The notes beneath the pieces were generated by a model that did not search any database, was not told where the DNA came from, and saw only the letters and a list, made by a program, of their open reading frames with translations. Source: Wukongibacter sp050859025 (GTDB lineage Bacteria > Bacillota > Clostridia > Peptostreptococcales > Caminicellaceae). Taken from it: DNA of 64,000 nt. This document shows, piece by piece, positions 33,989-43,021 of the stretch. The translations under genes and the position numbers were made by a program. Numbering within the stretch: the first letter of the stretch is position 1; each line of letters begins with the position of its first letter. Location: contig NZ_CP138200.1 in NCBI RefSeq assembly GCF_050859025.1, positions 5,704,001 through 5,768,000 of the forward strand, written 5' to 3'.

Positions 33989-34093
33989 TAACTGAGCAAA
34001 TTGCATAATTACAATCCCTAAAAACTTACTACTACATATAGACTTAAAAGTCCTAGAGTCATACCACGTTTATTATGCAATTTCCTCAACTAA
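33989..34093. repeat. Long fold-back non-coding segment
   Basis: AAATTGCATAAT on the left and ATTATGCAATTT on the right pair across about 65 bp; flanking ACTGAG/CTCAACT and an inner GACTTAAAAGTC hairpin add pairing. It lies between gerAB's terminator and the patatin gene on the minus strand, where a leader would be. Not an RNA family I recognise. Confidence 0.45.
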
Positions 34094-34130
34094 AAAAACA
34101 CGTCCTTGCATTAATAAATACAAAGGCGTG
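34092..34130 (-). terminator. Intrinsic terminator downstream of gerAB
   Basis: On the minus strand, CACGCCTTTG pairs with CAAGGACGTG and is followed by TTTTTTT. The two tandem family B repeats lie between the gerAB stop and this terminator. Confidence 0.75.
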
Positions 34131-34144
34131 ACTTCCATACATTG

Positions 34145-34350
34145 TATAGAGATTCCAGTCAAAACTTTAATTTATACACATCAAAAATCCTAAGATTCAT
34201 TGGATATTTTGATATGTACAAATTAAGATTTACTTGGAACTCTCTATATAGAGATTCCAGTCAAAACTTTAATTTATACACATCAAAAATCCTAAGATTC
34301 ATTGGATATTTTGATATGTACAAATTAAGATTTACTTGGAACTCTCTATA
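34145..34350. repeat. Two tandem family B repeats (104 bp each)
   Basis: Copies 34145-34248 and 34247-34350 share the TATA junction and are essentially identical. Each is an imperfect palindrome from TATAGAGATTCC to TGGAACTCTCTATA, with AATTTATACACATCAAAA near the left and TTTTGATATGTACAAATT near the right arm. A 69-codon plus-strand reading across them is an artefact of the duplication. Confidence 0.9.
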
Positions 34351-34408
34351 GCTGAATCCTTTATGTAAATATATTTACCCGCAGTCTTTATATACATATA
34401 ATAATAAA

Positions 34409-35506
34409 TTATTTTTCCATGATTCTATTTTTTAGGTGCTTCTTCTTTATCTCAGCAATAATAAGTATGATAAGAGGCAAAATTACTTGAAATGGAAAAG
34501 CATATATAGGATATATATTTAAAGCAAATTCTGACTTTTCCATTACGCTATCATGAATAAAGTAAGATAAATTAACTACCAAAAAGCCAATTGGTGTTAC
34601 TATACTCTTATACTCTTCAAACTCAAATATTTTAGCAACTCCATTGCAGGTACTTAATAGGCATATAGATACCTTGATAAAACCACCTACTATAAAAGAG
34701 GTAGTAATCAATATTTCAACGCCCTCCCATATTTCAGCAAACTCAAGTAATCTAGCAGTCCCAAACGATGGAAAATGCATCCCTCCAATAATATTAACTC
34801 CTAATACTAAAATATCAGTAGTTGCAGAAATATATAATACTATTCCTCCTATTAATACACCAAATATATAGACCTTATAAAGGGATTTTATTTTTGACGA
34901 AGAAAAAAAGGTAGTAAATACAATAGTTTGAGTAAATGGAAATATAAATGCATGAAAAGCCCCTTCAATAGTTGGTTTAATATTAATAGATAACATAGGG
35001 CGGAGATTATTTATATTCATTCTATGAATTAGCATTAAAGAAACTAATAATATCAAGGCAATAGTTCCTATAATAAAAAATTCTGCCCACCTACCTATTG
35101 TTCCGATTCCTTCCTTTACTGCCCAAATGCATAAAACGCCAATCATAAACATTGATACAATTTCTGGCGTCTCGGGCATAGATACCATAAGGATAAAGTC
35201 TCCAAAAACTTTCAATACCAAACCTCCTAAAAAAAATGAAAACCAGATGAACAGTATTGAAATTCCTTTGCCAACAACTTTCCCAAAAATAATCTCAAGA
35301 ATATCATACAAATCTTTTCCTGGGAAAAGTACTAAAAGCCTAGAATGCACTAATAATACAGGTATCGCTGCTATAATTGATAAAATAATTGCAATCCATA
35401 TATCTTTTTTTGCTTCTCCTGCTGTGGTAAGTATTATTGAACTTCCTATTATAAATAAGCTTATAATTGCTATTCCCTGCTTATCAGAAAGAGCTTCTTT
35501 ACTCAA
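34409..35506 (-). CDS. GerAB-family spore germination permease
   Basis: A 365-residue membrane protein with ten hydrophobic segments, of the amino acid-polyamine-organocation superfamily. GerAB subunits bind the germinant in the inner spore membrane. N-terminal LSDKQGIAIISLFIIGS, and FPGKDLYDILEIIFGKVVGK (about residue 61) are typical. GerAA and GerAC partners are missing on both sides, so it is an orphan B subunit or works with partners elsewhere. ATG 35506 follows GGAGGG. Confidence 0.88.
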   Translation of the reverse strand: MSKEALSDKQGIAIISLFIIGSSIILTTAGEAKKDIWIAIILSIIAAIPVLLVHSRLLVLFPGKDLYDILEIIFGKVVGKGISILFIWFSFFLGGLVLKVFGDFILMVSMPETPEIVSMFMIGVLCIWAVKEGIGTIGRWAEFFIIGTIALILLVSLMLIHRMNINNLRPMLSINIKPTIEGAFHAFIFPFTQTIVFTTFFSSSKIKSLYKVYIFGVLIGGIVLYISATTDILVLGVNIIGGMHFPSFGTARLLEFAEIWEGVEILITTSFIVGGFIKVSICLLSTCNGVAKIFEFEEYKSIVTPIGFLVVNLSYFIHDSVMEKSEFALNIYPIYAFPFQVILPLIILIIAEIKKKHLKNRIMEK

Positions 35507-35777
35507 TATCTTCCCTCCAACTAGTAGTTAACTATCACCTACTAAATCTTCATATTAAATGAATATTTTATAGTTTCCCCCAATTTACTGGTTTTATTTA
35601 GGAAGCAATTTTATTATTTTACAATGGATATTTTTATAATACATCTCTTACTTTGATTCAAATTTTTATAACTACCCTCTATTTTCTATTTCCTCAATTA
35701 ATTTCAAATTAAATATTACAAATAGAAAAATCAATTCAGACCACAAACCAATCATTAAATTTATAAGATATCTTCAC

Positions 35778-35881
35778 TATAGAGAGTTCCAAGTAAATCT
35801 TAATTTATACATATCAAAATATTCGATGAATCTTAGGATTTTTGATGTGTATAAATTAAAGTTTTGACTGGAATCTCTATA
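35778..35881. repeat. Family B repeat, inverted copy (104 bp)
   Basis: Reverse orientation relative to 34145-34350, nearly identical in sequence, from TATAGAGAGTTCC to GGAATCTCTATA. The rest of the 35507-36145 gap is AT-rich; a probable promoter for the aminotransferase lies near its right end, but I could not fix it. Confidence 0.9.
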
Positions 35882-36145
35882 ATTAAAGAATAAAATAAAA
35901 GAGATAACAAAAACTATTCCTGATCCTTAAAAAAGAAAGAATACAGAAGTCAAAGAAATATAAACCCAAGAAATTGTACTCAAAAAAAGATTATTTGGTT
36001 TATTAAAAACTAGTAAATATGAAAAAATAATAGCACATGGTATTAGTGCAGATAAAAGACTTATTAAAAGAAGAGTGAAAATTATGCAAAATTATGTTAG
36101 AATGAAAAATGTAAGCAACTATATTTAATGAAAAGGAGATTTGGC

Positions 36146-37462
36146 ATGAAAAAACCTATTCTATCTGCTCACTTTGAGTCGAGAAAACCATCAGCAGTTC
36201 GTCTTGCACAAATGAAGTATGAGGAACGAAAAGTAAAACCGGAGGCTGTTATTAATGTTGGTATTGGAAACGTTTCCCTTCCAGCAAACACTGCAATGCA
36301 AAAGAGACTATTTGCACTAGATGCACCGGACAGTCCATTTGCTAAGGGTGTTATTAGGTATACGACAACTGCTGGAACTCAGGAATGCCAAGATGCATTC
36401 AGAAACATTTTAAAGTGTGAAGGTTTTGATACAAGTAAGCTTCACATTCAGGTTACGGATGGTGGATCAGCGGCGATGGAATTACTACTAATTGGTACTT
36501 GTGGTCCAGCTGGAACAGGTGAAAGTCCTTTACTAATGATTGACCCAGCATATACAAATTATATTTCATTTGCTCAAAGAACTGGAAGAAAAACAGTTAC
36601 TGTAAAACGTCAATTAGATGAAAATGGAAAATTCACTCTTCCAGAATTTAATAAAATCGAGGAAGTAATTAAGGAGCATAATCCAGGAGCATTATTAGTA
36701 ATACCATATGATAATCCTACTGGTCAGCTTTATGATTATGACTCTATGAAGTCATTAGCAAAGCTTTGCGTGAAATATAATATGTGGATGGTAAGTGATG
36801 AAGCCTACCGTGAACTTTACTACGATGCAGACAAGCCACTTGTAAGTATCTGGGGTGTAACTGATGCAGATGTTCCTGGAATTGAAGGTAGAAGAATTAG
36901 TATTGAGACTGCTTCTAAAGTATGGAATGCATGTGGTTTAAGAATTGGTGCGTTAATTACAGATAACGCTGAATTTAACAACCGTTCAGTAGCTGAATAT
37001 ACAGCTAACCTTTGTGCAAATGCTATTGGTCAGTATATTTTTGGTGCCTTAGCTCACGAGAGTAAAGAAGGAATCCTAGGATGGTGCGAAGAAATCAGAG
37101 AATATTATAAGAAGCAAATCCTAAAGGTTTATAACGGATTAAAAGAGCAGGAGCCTAATCTTATTGTTTCTAGTCCAGATGCATCTATATACACAGTTAT
37201 AGATGTGAGAAATGTTGTAAAGCCTGGCTTCGATGCAATTGATTTTGTGTTATACTGTGCAGGTGAAGGTTCAGTTGATATTGATGGTGTTGAAACAACT
37301 CTACTAGTAGCACCTATGAAAGGGTTCTACGATATCGAAGCTAACCAAGCCAACCCAGGTAGCACACAGTTTAGAATTTCTTTTGTTGAAACACCTGAAA
37401 ATATAGATAAAATTCCTGAGCTGTTTATAAAACTGCTTAGAAAATACGAAGCACAAAGATAA
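36146..37462 (+). CDS. Class I/II aminotransferase
   Basis: About 438 residues, fold type I PLP enzyme. NPTGQLYD (about residue 196), VSDEAYRELYYD and the PLP lysine in SIETASKVWNACGLRIG are present. The N-terminal segment KPSAVRLAQMKYEERK and LEP-like NVGIGNVSLPAN are typical of clostridial aminotransferases of uncertain substrate. ATG 36146 follows AAAAGGAG by 8 nt; the upstream ATG at 36128 precedes that site. Monocistronic, with a terminator at 37489. Confidence 0.85.
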   Translation: MKKPILSAHFESRKPSAVRLAQMKYEERKVKPEAVINVGIGNVSLPANTAMQKRLFALDAPDSPFAKGVIRYTTTAGTQECQDAFRNILKCEGFDTSKLHIQVTDGGSAAMELLLIGTCGPAGTGESPLLMIDPAYTNYISFAQRTGRKTVTVKRQLDENGKFTLPEFNKIEEVIKEHNPGALLVIPYDNPTGQLYDYDSMKSLAKLCVKYNMWMVSDEAYRELYYDADKPLVSIWGVTDADVPGIEGRRISIETASKVWNACGLRIGALITDNAEFNNRSVAEYTANLCANAIGQYIFGALAHESKEGILGWCEEIREYYKKQILKVYNGLKEQEPNLIVSSPDASIYTVIDVRNVVKPGFDAIDFVLYCAGEGSVDIDGVETTLLVAPMKGFYDIEANQANPGSTQFRISFVETPENIDKIPELFIKLLRKYEAQR

Positions 37463-37488
37463 TAAATAATATTCTTAGAATATAATAT

Positions 37489-37530
37489 ACCCCAAGTCGA
37501 GACTTAAAGGCCTTGATTAGGGGTTTTTTT
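37489..37530 (+). terminator. Intrinsic terminator of the aminotransferase gene
   Basis: ACCCC pairs with GGGGT across a partly paired stem and is followed by TTTTTTT. Confidence 0.75.
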
Positions 37531-37680
37531 AATAAATGTTAGTCATTAATTCCAACCTTATTAAGTGGTGTTTATTGTTAGATGAAGGTCCTGAGAGTTA
37601 TTATAAATCAGGCCCAAAAAGTTGAGTTAGTTTTCATATTTAGGTGACAATATCTCCGTTCTCTGACTATACAATTTAAA

Positions 37681-37706
37681 GGATAGGAAGACTCCTATCC
37701 TTTTTT
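37681..37706 (+). terminator. GGATAGG/CCTATCC hairpin with T-run
   Basis: Seven-bp stem with a 6-nt loop, then TTTTTT. It stands about 220 bp after the aminotransferase stop with no gene between, so it may end a small RNA starting within 37531-37680; no promoter was assigned. Confidence 0.6.
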
Positions 37707-37808
37707 CCAGAAAAGAAATATCAATATTATGAAAGGCAGATTAGAATAGAAATGTAGGGATAACTATCGACTTTTTAGAAAGTAGCACTAAAAAGATAAA
37801 AAAGAATC

Positions 37809-37910
37809 TATAGAAATCGCAATAAATCTTTTACATTTTGATTCCTTGAAAAGCCTTGAAACGTTGGCTATTCAAAAAATCAAAATGTAGATTTATAAGT
37901 GCGTTCTATA
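37809..37910. repeat. 102-bp fold-back repeat, family A copy 2
   Basis: Inverted relative to 4563-4664 and nearly identical; same orientation as copy 3. It sits downstream of the ATP-grasp gene. Confidence 0.9.
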
Positions 37911-37986
37911 TATATAATTTTAATTAAAAGTATACACTCTTAAAGTATAATACACTCCCAAAAAAACATCCTAATCTTTAATGTTA

Positions 37987-38997
37987 TTAATCTATAGTTG
38001 ACATTCCATATCTTTTTAAGGATTCATTTAAAATTCTTTTAATCAAATCCTTGTATTCTCTTCCCATAGATTTCCAAATCAATGTTAAATCACTAAAACC
38101 ATCAACCAGTCCTGGTAGAGGATTTATCTCTATAAAGTATGGTTTGCCATCTATATTAGATACTCTAAGATCAATCCTAGCTACATCTTTACATTCAAGT
38201 GAATTGAATATTTTTTTTGCAAAATCACTAATCAGCTTTTGTTCCTTAGCTGATAGGTTAGCAGGACAAATATATGAAGTAAGATTTTTTGAATTTTTCT
38301 TCACATTATAGCTATAAAATCCTGTTCCTTTCGTATTATCAAAATTAATTTCCATTATTGGCAGCACTTCTAAATCATCATCGTTTCCAAATATTCCAAC
38401 AGTAAACTCTCTTCCATCAATATATTCTTCCACTAATGCTGGTGTATTGTAGTTGGTTATTATTCTATTTATTAGAAAGTATAGTTCCTCATTATTTTTA
38501 GCAACAGAGGTGTCAATTATACCCTTACTTGACCCTTCTGCATTTGGCTTAACAATTAGGGGATATTTTAATCTTTTGTTTAATTTTTCTTTACCATTAA
38601 AGAAAACTTGAAATTTAGGAGTTTTAATATTATCATATGCAACTATTCTTTTAGCTAAAGATTTATCTAAAGCTACACCCAATGTAGTCTCATCTGAACC
38701 TGTAAATGGAATAGATAGCATATTTAATAATGCTGGTATTTGAGACTCTCTACCTCTTCCTTTTAGGCCTTCAGCAAAATTAAATACAATATCAATATTC
38801 CTATTCTGTATTGTATTTACAATTTCACTAGTAGCTTCCAACAAAATAACTTCACATCCAATAGCCTCAAGTGATAATTTAATATCGTTGACAGTTTCTA
38901 AATCATCAAATTCTGCCTCGTCATCCTCATTTAAATTGCTCTCATTTTTTTTTAAATTATATGTTAGAGCAACTGTAAGCTTCTTTTCTGTTGACAT
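37987..38997 (-). CDS. D-alanine-D-alanine ligase-like ATP-grasp enzyme
   Basis: A 336-residue ATP-grasp ligase. VFNFAEGLKGRGRESQIPALL (about residue 71), GSDETTLGVALDKSLAKRI (about residue 99), PLIVKPNAEGSSKGI (about residue 146) and the metal-binding FIEINPLPGL near the C-terminus match the Ddl family. It would join D-alanine or a related amino acid; it lies alone, away from cell-wall genes, so it may act on another substrate. The start is at ATG 38997. Confidence 0.85.
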   Translation of the reverse strand: MSTEKKLTVALTYNLKKNESNLNEDDEAEFDDLETVNDIKLSLEAIGCEVILLEATSEIVNTIQNRNIDIVFNFAEGLKGRGRESQIPALLNMLSIPFTGSDETTLGVALDKSLAKRIVAYDNIKTPKFQVFFNGKEKLNKRLKYPLIVKPNAEGSSKGIIDTSVAKNNEELYFLINRIITNYNTPALVEEYIDGREFTVGIFGNDDDLEVLPIMEINFDNTKGTGFYSYNVKKNSKNLTSYICPANLSAKEQKLISDFAKKIFNSLECKDVARIDLRVSNIDGKPYFIEINPLPGLVDGFSDLTLIWKSMGREYKDLIKRILNESLKRYGMSTID

Positions 38998-39525
38998 TCA
39001 AACTCCCCATTCTCTTCAATTTTTTTATTAACTACTTTAAGCCAATTTTACCACCGCAGGGTCCTGTTTGCAATAAAATTTTTCGTCACTTTTTATGTTT
39101 TTCCGAACATCCAGAAACCAGTATTTCCAATGTTTTATATACATTTTTCTACAATAGCATTCATATTAATATCTACTTTCAAAAATAATTTTTTTGATAC
39201 AAAAAAAAGAATAGAATATACCTTATTTTCCTGTAGAGGTATATCTCTTGTTATTTTTAAATTTTTCTTCTAATATCTTAAAAAAGAAATTTTCTACTCT
39301 CAAGATTACACCAAAAATATTGAGATTGTAGAAAAATACATTTACACTTATGTAAATATTAAAATGGAATTAAAGCTAAATAAATTGCCCTCGATAAAAT
39401 ATCGAGAGCAATTTTATGCAACGTATGTATTTTTTCTCAATCTCAGTTTTTAGAGCTTAAACTAATAAATGACCTGTTTTATCATGACTCATTACTGACC
39501 CACTCTTATGACTATTTTATGCTAT
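38998..39525. other. Intergenic region with terminator hairpin
   Basis: About 530 bp without a gene. A hairpin of CTCGATA-AAA-TATCGAG with outer ATTGC/GCAAT pairing (39384-39412) lies in the position of a terminator for the minus-strand chemotaxis receptor. Near 39463, TGACCTGTTTT is a half-copy of the family F hairpin. Nothing else recognised. Confidence 0.5.
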
Positions 39526-41589
39526 CTAATATTTAAATTTCGCAATACTCTCATTCATATCTTCTGCTAGCCTCGATAATTCCTCACTTGCATTTGCAAT
39601 TTCATCCATAGATGCTGTTTGCTCTTCTACTGATGCTGAAGCTTCCTCTGTTCCTGCCGCATTTTCTTCAGATATAGCAGAAAGATTTTCAATAACACCG
39701 ATTATATTGTCCTTTTTATTTTCCATTATTCTACTTGATTCATTTAACGCATCTATTGAATTCTTAGTTTTTTCTATAGCCTTAGCAATTCCTTCAAATT
39801 TATTCTCTGTTTTCTTAACACTTTTAGTTTGTTCATTTACAATTATAGCAACTTGTTTCATTGTAGCAACTGCTTTTTCTGTTTTATCTTTTAAATCATT
39901 AATAATGTTTGATATTTCTTCAGTAAATTCATTAGATTGTTCAGCTAGTTTTCTGATTTCATCTGCTACAACTGAAAACCCTCTTCCAGATTCACCTGCT
40001 CTAGCTGCCTCAATAGCTGCATTGAGTGCTAATAAGTTTGTTTGTTCAGCAATATTTTTAATCATTTGGCTAGCTTGATAAATCTTCTCTGCACTTTCAT
40101 TAGAATTTACAATAACTTCATAGATTTCCTTTGATGATTCCTCACTCTGTTTTGTTTTCTCAACTAAATCTTGAATATTCTTCATGCCTTCTTCTTTTAA
40201 ATGTATAACTTGATCTGCGGATTGATTTAAATTCTTCAATTTAACTTGATCCTCTTCAATCAAGTCTCCTAATTCAGTAATATTGGCAGCAGCTTCTTCT
40301 GTATCCTTGGCTTGCTCGTTTGCACCATTTGCGATTTCTTCAATCGCTCTAGCCACTTCATTTGCAGTAGTTGATGCTTGTTGACTAGTTGCTGTCAGCT
40401 CTTCTGATGACGATGCAACATTTTGGGAATTATATGTTATCTGCCTAATAATTCCTCTCAAGTTATCTTCTATTTTTTGAACTGCTTTTAATAAATCGCC
40501 CATTTCATCCTTCCTATTCATAAACTCAAGCGGAACATCCCTTGTAATGTCATAGTTTGCTACTTCATTAATATGACTAACTGCTAAAGCTACAGGTACA
40601 GTAATGCTTCGAGTAATTATAAAGGCAAATATAATACTTGTTATTATAGCAATAATTGAAATGGTTATGTTGAGTGTATTTGAAGTATTCTTTACATTAT
40701 TTAAAAAAGCTAATACACCGTTTTGAATGGTTAGAGCTAAATCTGAAGCCTTTTTAGCTCTATTTCTCATCTCAGTACTACTCTGCTGTTGTTCTACTAC
40801 TAATTTATCATATTCTTCAAAGGCATTTTTATATGTTGTCAATTCACTCTTAATTTCTTCAAGATTTTCTAAAACGTCTTGTGAATCCATTACTTCAATA
40901 GTCTTTGTAAGTGAACTTTCTGTATCATTAATTAAAGCTCTAAGATTATCTGCATACTCTTTTGATTCTATTGCCACATATTTATTTGCTGCAATTCTAA
41001 CTTCCATATAGCTGTTATATACCTCTTGCAATAATAAGTACTTATCGTAAGACCTTTGGATATCGCTAGAATTTGTTAATGTCTTAATATGCTCTTTTTC
41101 TAAAATCATAGTATCTTTAATTGTGTTAGTCACAATACTTGCTGCTTCTGAACGCACTTTTCCTTGCTTTTCCTTCTGATTTTCAAGCTTCGTAAATTGA
41201 TTAAATTCTTCTTTAAATAAATGAATTTGCTTATTCATTTCATCTGCATTTTCTTTATTTTCCTTAGACTTCATTAGATCTACAACATTATGCAAGGAAG
41301 TTTCACTTTCTTTTAAATATTCTAATACAAGTTCTGTTGATTCAGCTGTACCATCTGCTTCAAATCGAATCTGTTCAATTCTCGCCAAAGCAGTATTATA
41401 CTTTGCAGAGATCGTTTGATTAAAAATATCTATTTCATGAGTTATATTTGTTAAATTAATAAAACTAACAATCGTTAAAACAATAATAAAAATAGTAAAT
41501 AAACTAAATCCTACTCCAAGACGAGCTCCAATTTTCATACCCTTTGTAAAGCTTTTCTTCTTCCTTACTTTTTTTCTAGTACTAGTCAT
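39526..41589 (-). CDS. Methyl-accepting chemotaxis protein
   Basis: A 687-residue receptor. Membrane helices lie at about 27-50 and 305-328; the extracellular part between is a four-helix-bundle sensor. A HAMP domain (about 330-385) and a long cytoplasmic coiled coil follow, with the hairpin tip NIAEQTNLLALNAAIEAARAGE (about residues 514-535, in outline) that binds CheA and CheW. ATG 41589 follows AAGGAGATG. The ligand is unknown. A family A repeat sits 60 bp upstream. Confidence 0.95.
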   Translation of the reverse strand: MTSTRKKVRKKKSFTKGMKIGARLGVGFSLFTIFIIVLTIVSFINLTNITHEIDIFNQTISAKYNTALARIEQIRFEADGTAESTELVLEYLKESETSLHNVVDLMKSKENKENADEMNKQIHLFKEEFNQFTKLENQKEKQGKVRSEAASIVTNTIKDTMILEKEHIKTLTNSSDIQRSYDKYLLLQEVYNSYMEVRIAANKYVAIESKEYADNLRALINDTESSLTKTIEVMDSQDVLENLEEIKSELTTYKNAFEEYDKLVVEQQQSSTEMRNRAKKASDLALTIQNGVLAFLNNVKNTSNTLNITISIIAIITSIIFAFIITRSITVPVALAVSHINEVANYDITRDVPLEFMNRKDEMGDLLKAVQKIEDNLRGIIRQITYNSQNVASSSEELTATSQQASTTANEVARAIEEIANGANEQAKDTEEAAANITELGDLIEEDQVKLKNLNQSADQVIHLKEEGMKNIQDLVEKTKQSEESSKEIYEVIVNSNESAEKIYQASQMIKNIAEQTNLLALNAAIEAARAGESGRGFSVVADEIRKLAEQSNEFTEEISNIINDLKDKTEKAVATMKQVAIIVNEQTKSVKKTENKFEGIAKAIEKTKNSIDALNESSRIMENKKDNIIGVIENLSAISEENAAGTEEASASVEEQTASMDEIANASEELSRLAEDMNESIAKFKY

Positions 41590-41649
41590 TATACTTCATC
41601 TCCTTCGATAATGTATTTAGGTTAATAGCGGCAACCCATAATCCTTTAC

Positions 41650-41751
41650 TATAGAAATCGTAATAAATCTGTTACATTTTGATTCCTTGAAAAGCCTTAA
41701 ATCATTGGCTATTCAAAAAATTAAAATGTAGATTTATAAGTACGTTCTATA
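41650..41751. repeat. 102-bp fold-back repeat, family A copy 3
   Basis: Same orientation as copy 2 and slightly more diverged. It lies inside the leader of the chemotaxis receptor gene, so the receptor transcript would carry the hairpin if its promoter is upstream. Confidence 0.9.
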
Positions 41752-42049
41752 TAGCTAAAACTTACACGTTTAGATTTATTATCTCTATGTATCTATCATT
41801 TGTATAAGTTTTCATAATTTGAAACTTATCAATGATTCTTTATTAAAATGATTATATCACATTTTGTCGAATTTTGTTATTTTTTAACAACCACTTAACC
41901 TTTATATTCTATAATTTATAAATATATATTTTCATTTTTGGAGTTCTTTAACAAACAAGGGGAAGGCTGAGAAAATAATTCGGCTTTGCAGCTCCAACCT
42001 CTATATTCTAGACTGCTCTTTTCCTTCTTTAAATTTCATATATCTTAAT

Positions 42050-42202
42050 CTACTTTTTCATATTTGGTACTTCAATCTGAATTAAATGAGTTCTGCTTAT
42101 ATAAGCTTTTTAAGCAAGTTTGATTTGTGACAAACCTCTAAGTTTTCTATAGTAAGCTATATTCAATCCTAATTGTTTGAATTTCTCTGAATATTTTTCC
42201 AT
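42050..42202 (-). pseudogene. Broken XRE-family regulator, second copy of the 59.2-kb gene
   Basis: Starting at ATG 42202 the translation is MEKYSEKFKQLGLNIAYYRK then LRGLSQIKLA, stop, KAYISRTHLIQIE. The intact gene at 59232-59459 reads LRGLSQIVLAEKAHISRTHL there, so GAA has become TAA, and the C-terminal third is lost. Homology continues through the upstream promoter region to about 42310. The duplication covers regulator and promoter but not the neighbouring Spo0E gene. Confidence 0.85.
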
Positions 42203-42487
42203 AGTAATTCACCTCTACATTAAATTTACTTAGTAGAAAAGATTGCTCAAACAAGATATTATTATTCATTTACACTAAAATATATTGCAAATGCTAATTA
42301 AAAGAAACAAAACGTGCTTCTTCCTTCGAAGATATTGTCTAAAACTAAAAACAATACTCCATTGATATAGATTGGTTAATATGTTAAAATTTATATGTTT
42401 GGCACTAATAATATAATAAGTAAGTCTTTTTGGTTGTGTGGGGAGTACATACTTAACCATAGTAAATTAAAGGAGGGCTGAAAGCTT

Positions 42488-42517
42488 ATGCTTGATCCTA
42501 TCGTTATTGTTGCATAG
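42488..42517 (+). CDS. Possible nine-codon leader peptide
   Basis: AAAGGAGGG lies 10 nt before ATG; the reading is MLDPIVIVA and stop. It is followed at once by a perfect 11-bp-arm hairpin (42518-42565, CAAAGGCTATT/AATAGCCTTTG). The arrangement of leader and hairpin ahead of the CD3324-like gene looks like an attenuator. It could equally be the start of a lost gene. Confidence 0.35.
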   Translation: MLDPIVIVA

Positions 42518-42565
42518 CAAAGGCTATTGTAACAAACGAAATTTAATTAATAAAAATAGCCTTTG
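42518..42565 (+). terminator. Hairpin after the leader peptide
   Basis: Perfect 11-bp arms 42518-42528 and 42555-42565, followed by TTATT. Weak U-tract; may be a terminator or attenuator before the CD3324-like gene. Confidence 0.5.
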
Positions 42566-42602
42566 TTATTCCTAATAAGTAAAATTATTTTAGGAGGGCA
42601 AA

Positions 42603-42875
42603 ATGAGCTATAAGAAAGCAAATGAAATCTTCCCTGCTGAATTACTTGAATTAGTACAATCATATGTAGATGGAGAATACATCTATATTCCAAGAAAATC
42701 AAGTAATAAGAAGGAATGGGGAACCGAAACTACTACTCGTGACGAATTAAGATTTAGAAATAGACAAATTTATCAAGATTATCAATGTGGATACGACCTG
42801 AAATATTTGGCTCAAAAATATTATTTGTCTTTGAAAAGTATTCAAAGAATTATATTACAAAGTAAAAAGAAATAA
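42603..42875 (+). CDS. CD3324 family helix-turn-helix protein
   Basis: A 90-residue basic protein: MSYKKANEIFPAELLELVQ, then GEYIYIPRK, then a C-terminal helix-turn-helix (YDLKYLAQKYYLSLKSIQRI, about residues 63-84). This matches the CD3324 family of small Mor-like DNA-binding proteins common in clostridia; their targets are unknown. ATG follows AGGAGGGC. A strong terminator follows at 42881. Confidence 0.8.
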   Translation: MSYKKANEIFPAELLELVQSYVDGEYIYIPRKSSNKKEWGTETTTRDELRFRNRQIYQDYQCGYDLKYLAQKYYLSLKSIQRIILQSKKK

Positions 42876-42880
42876 GTTTG

Positions 42881-42926
42881 AAATGAGCCAGTATGGTTTT
42901 ATGACTATACTGGCTCATTTTCTTTT
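42881..42926 (+). terminator. Intrinsic terminator of the CD3324-like gene
   Basis: AAATGAGCCAGTAT pairs exactly with ATACTGGCTCATTT, followed by TCTTTT. Confidence 0.85.
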
Positions 42927-43021
42927 GTGAAAAATGTTTAAGGTGGAACCTTTTTCTAGTGAGTGTTATTATAAAAATGGTTATTTTGTTGTTATATATA
43001 TATTATACAAGGGGGATAAGT

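Noticed and set aside
34142..34351. A 69-codon plus-strand frame with a duplicated 35-residue peptide
   Set aside because: It is the direct result of two tandem 104-bp palindromic repeats; no ribosome site, and the repeats also occur without open frames.
41610..41640. GGGTTGCCG on the minus strand in the chemotaxis receptor leader, like the 3' end of a c-di-GMP-I aptamer
   Set aside because: No matching 5' half (ACGCAAAGC and GNRA loop) is found upstream, even beyond the family A repeat; could be a remnant but not supportable.
42275..42460. A 61-codon minus-strand frame next to the broken XRE gene
   Set aside because: It covers the copied promoter region of the XRE locus; no ribosome site, composition of non-coding DNA.
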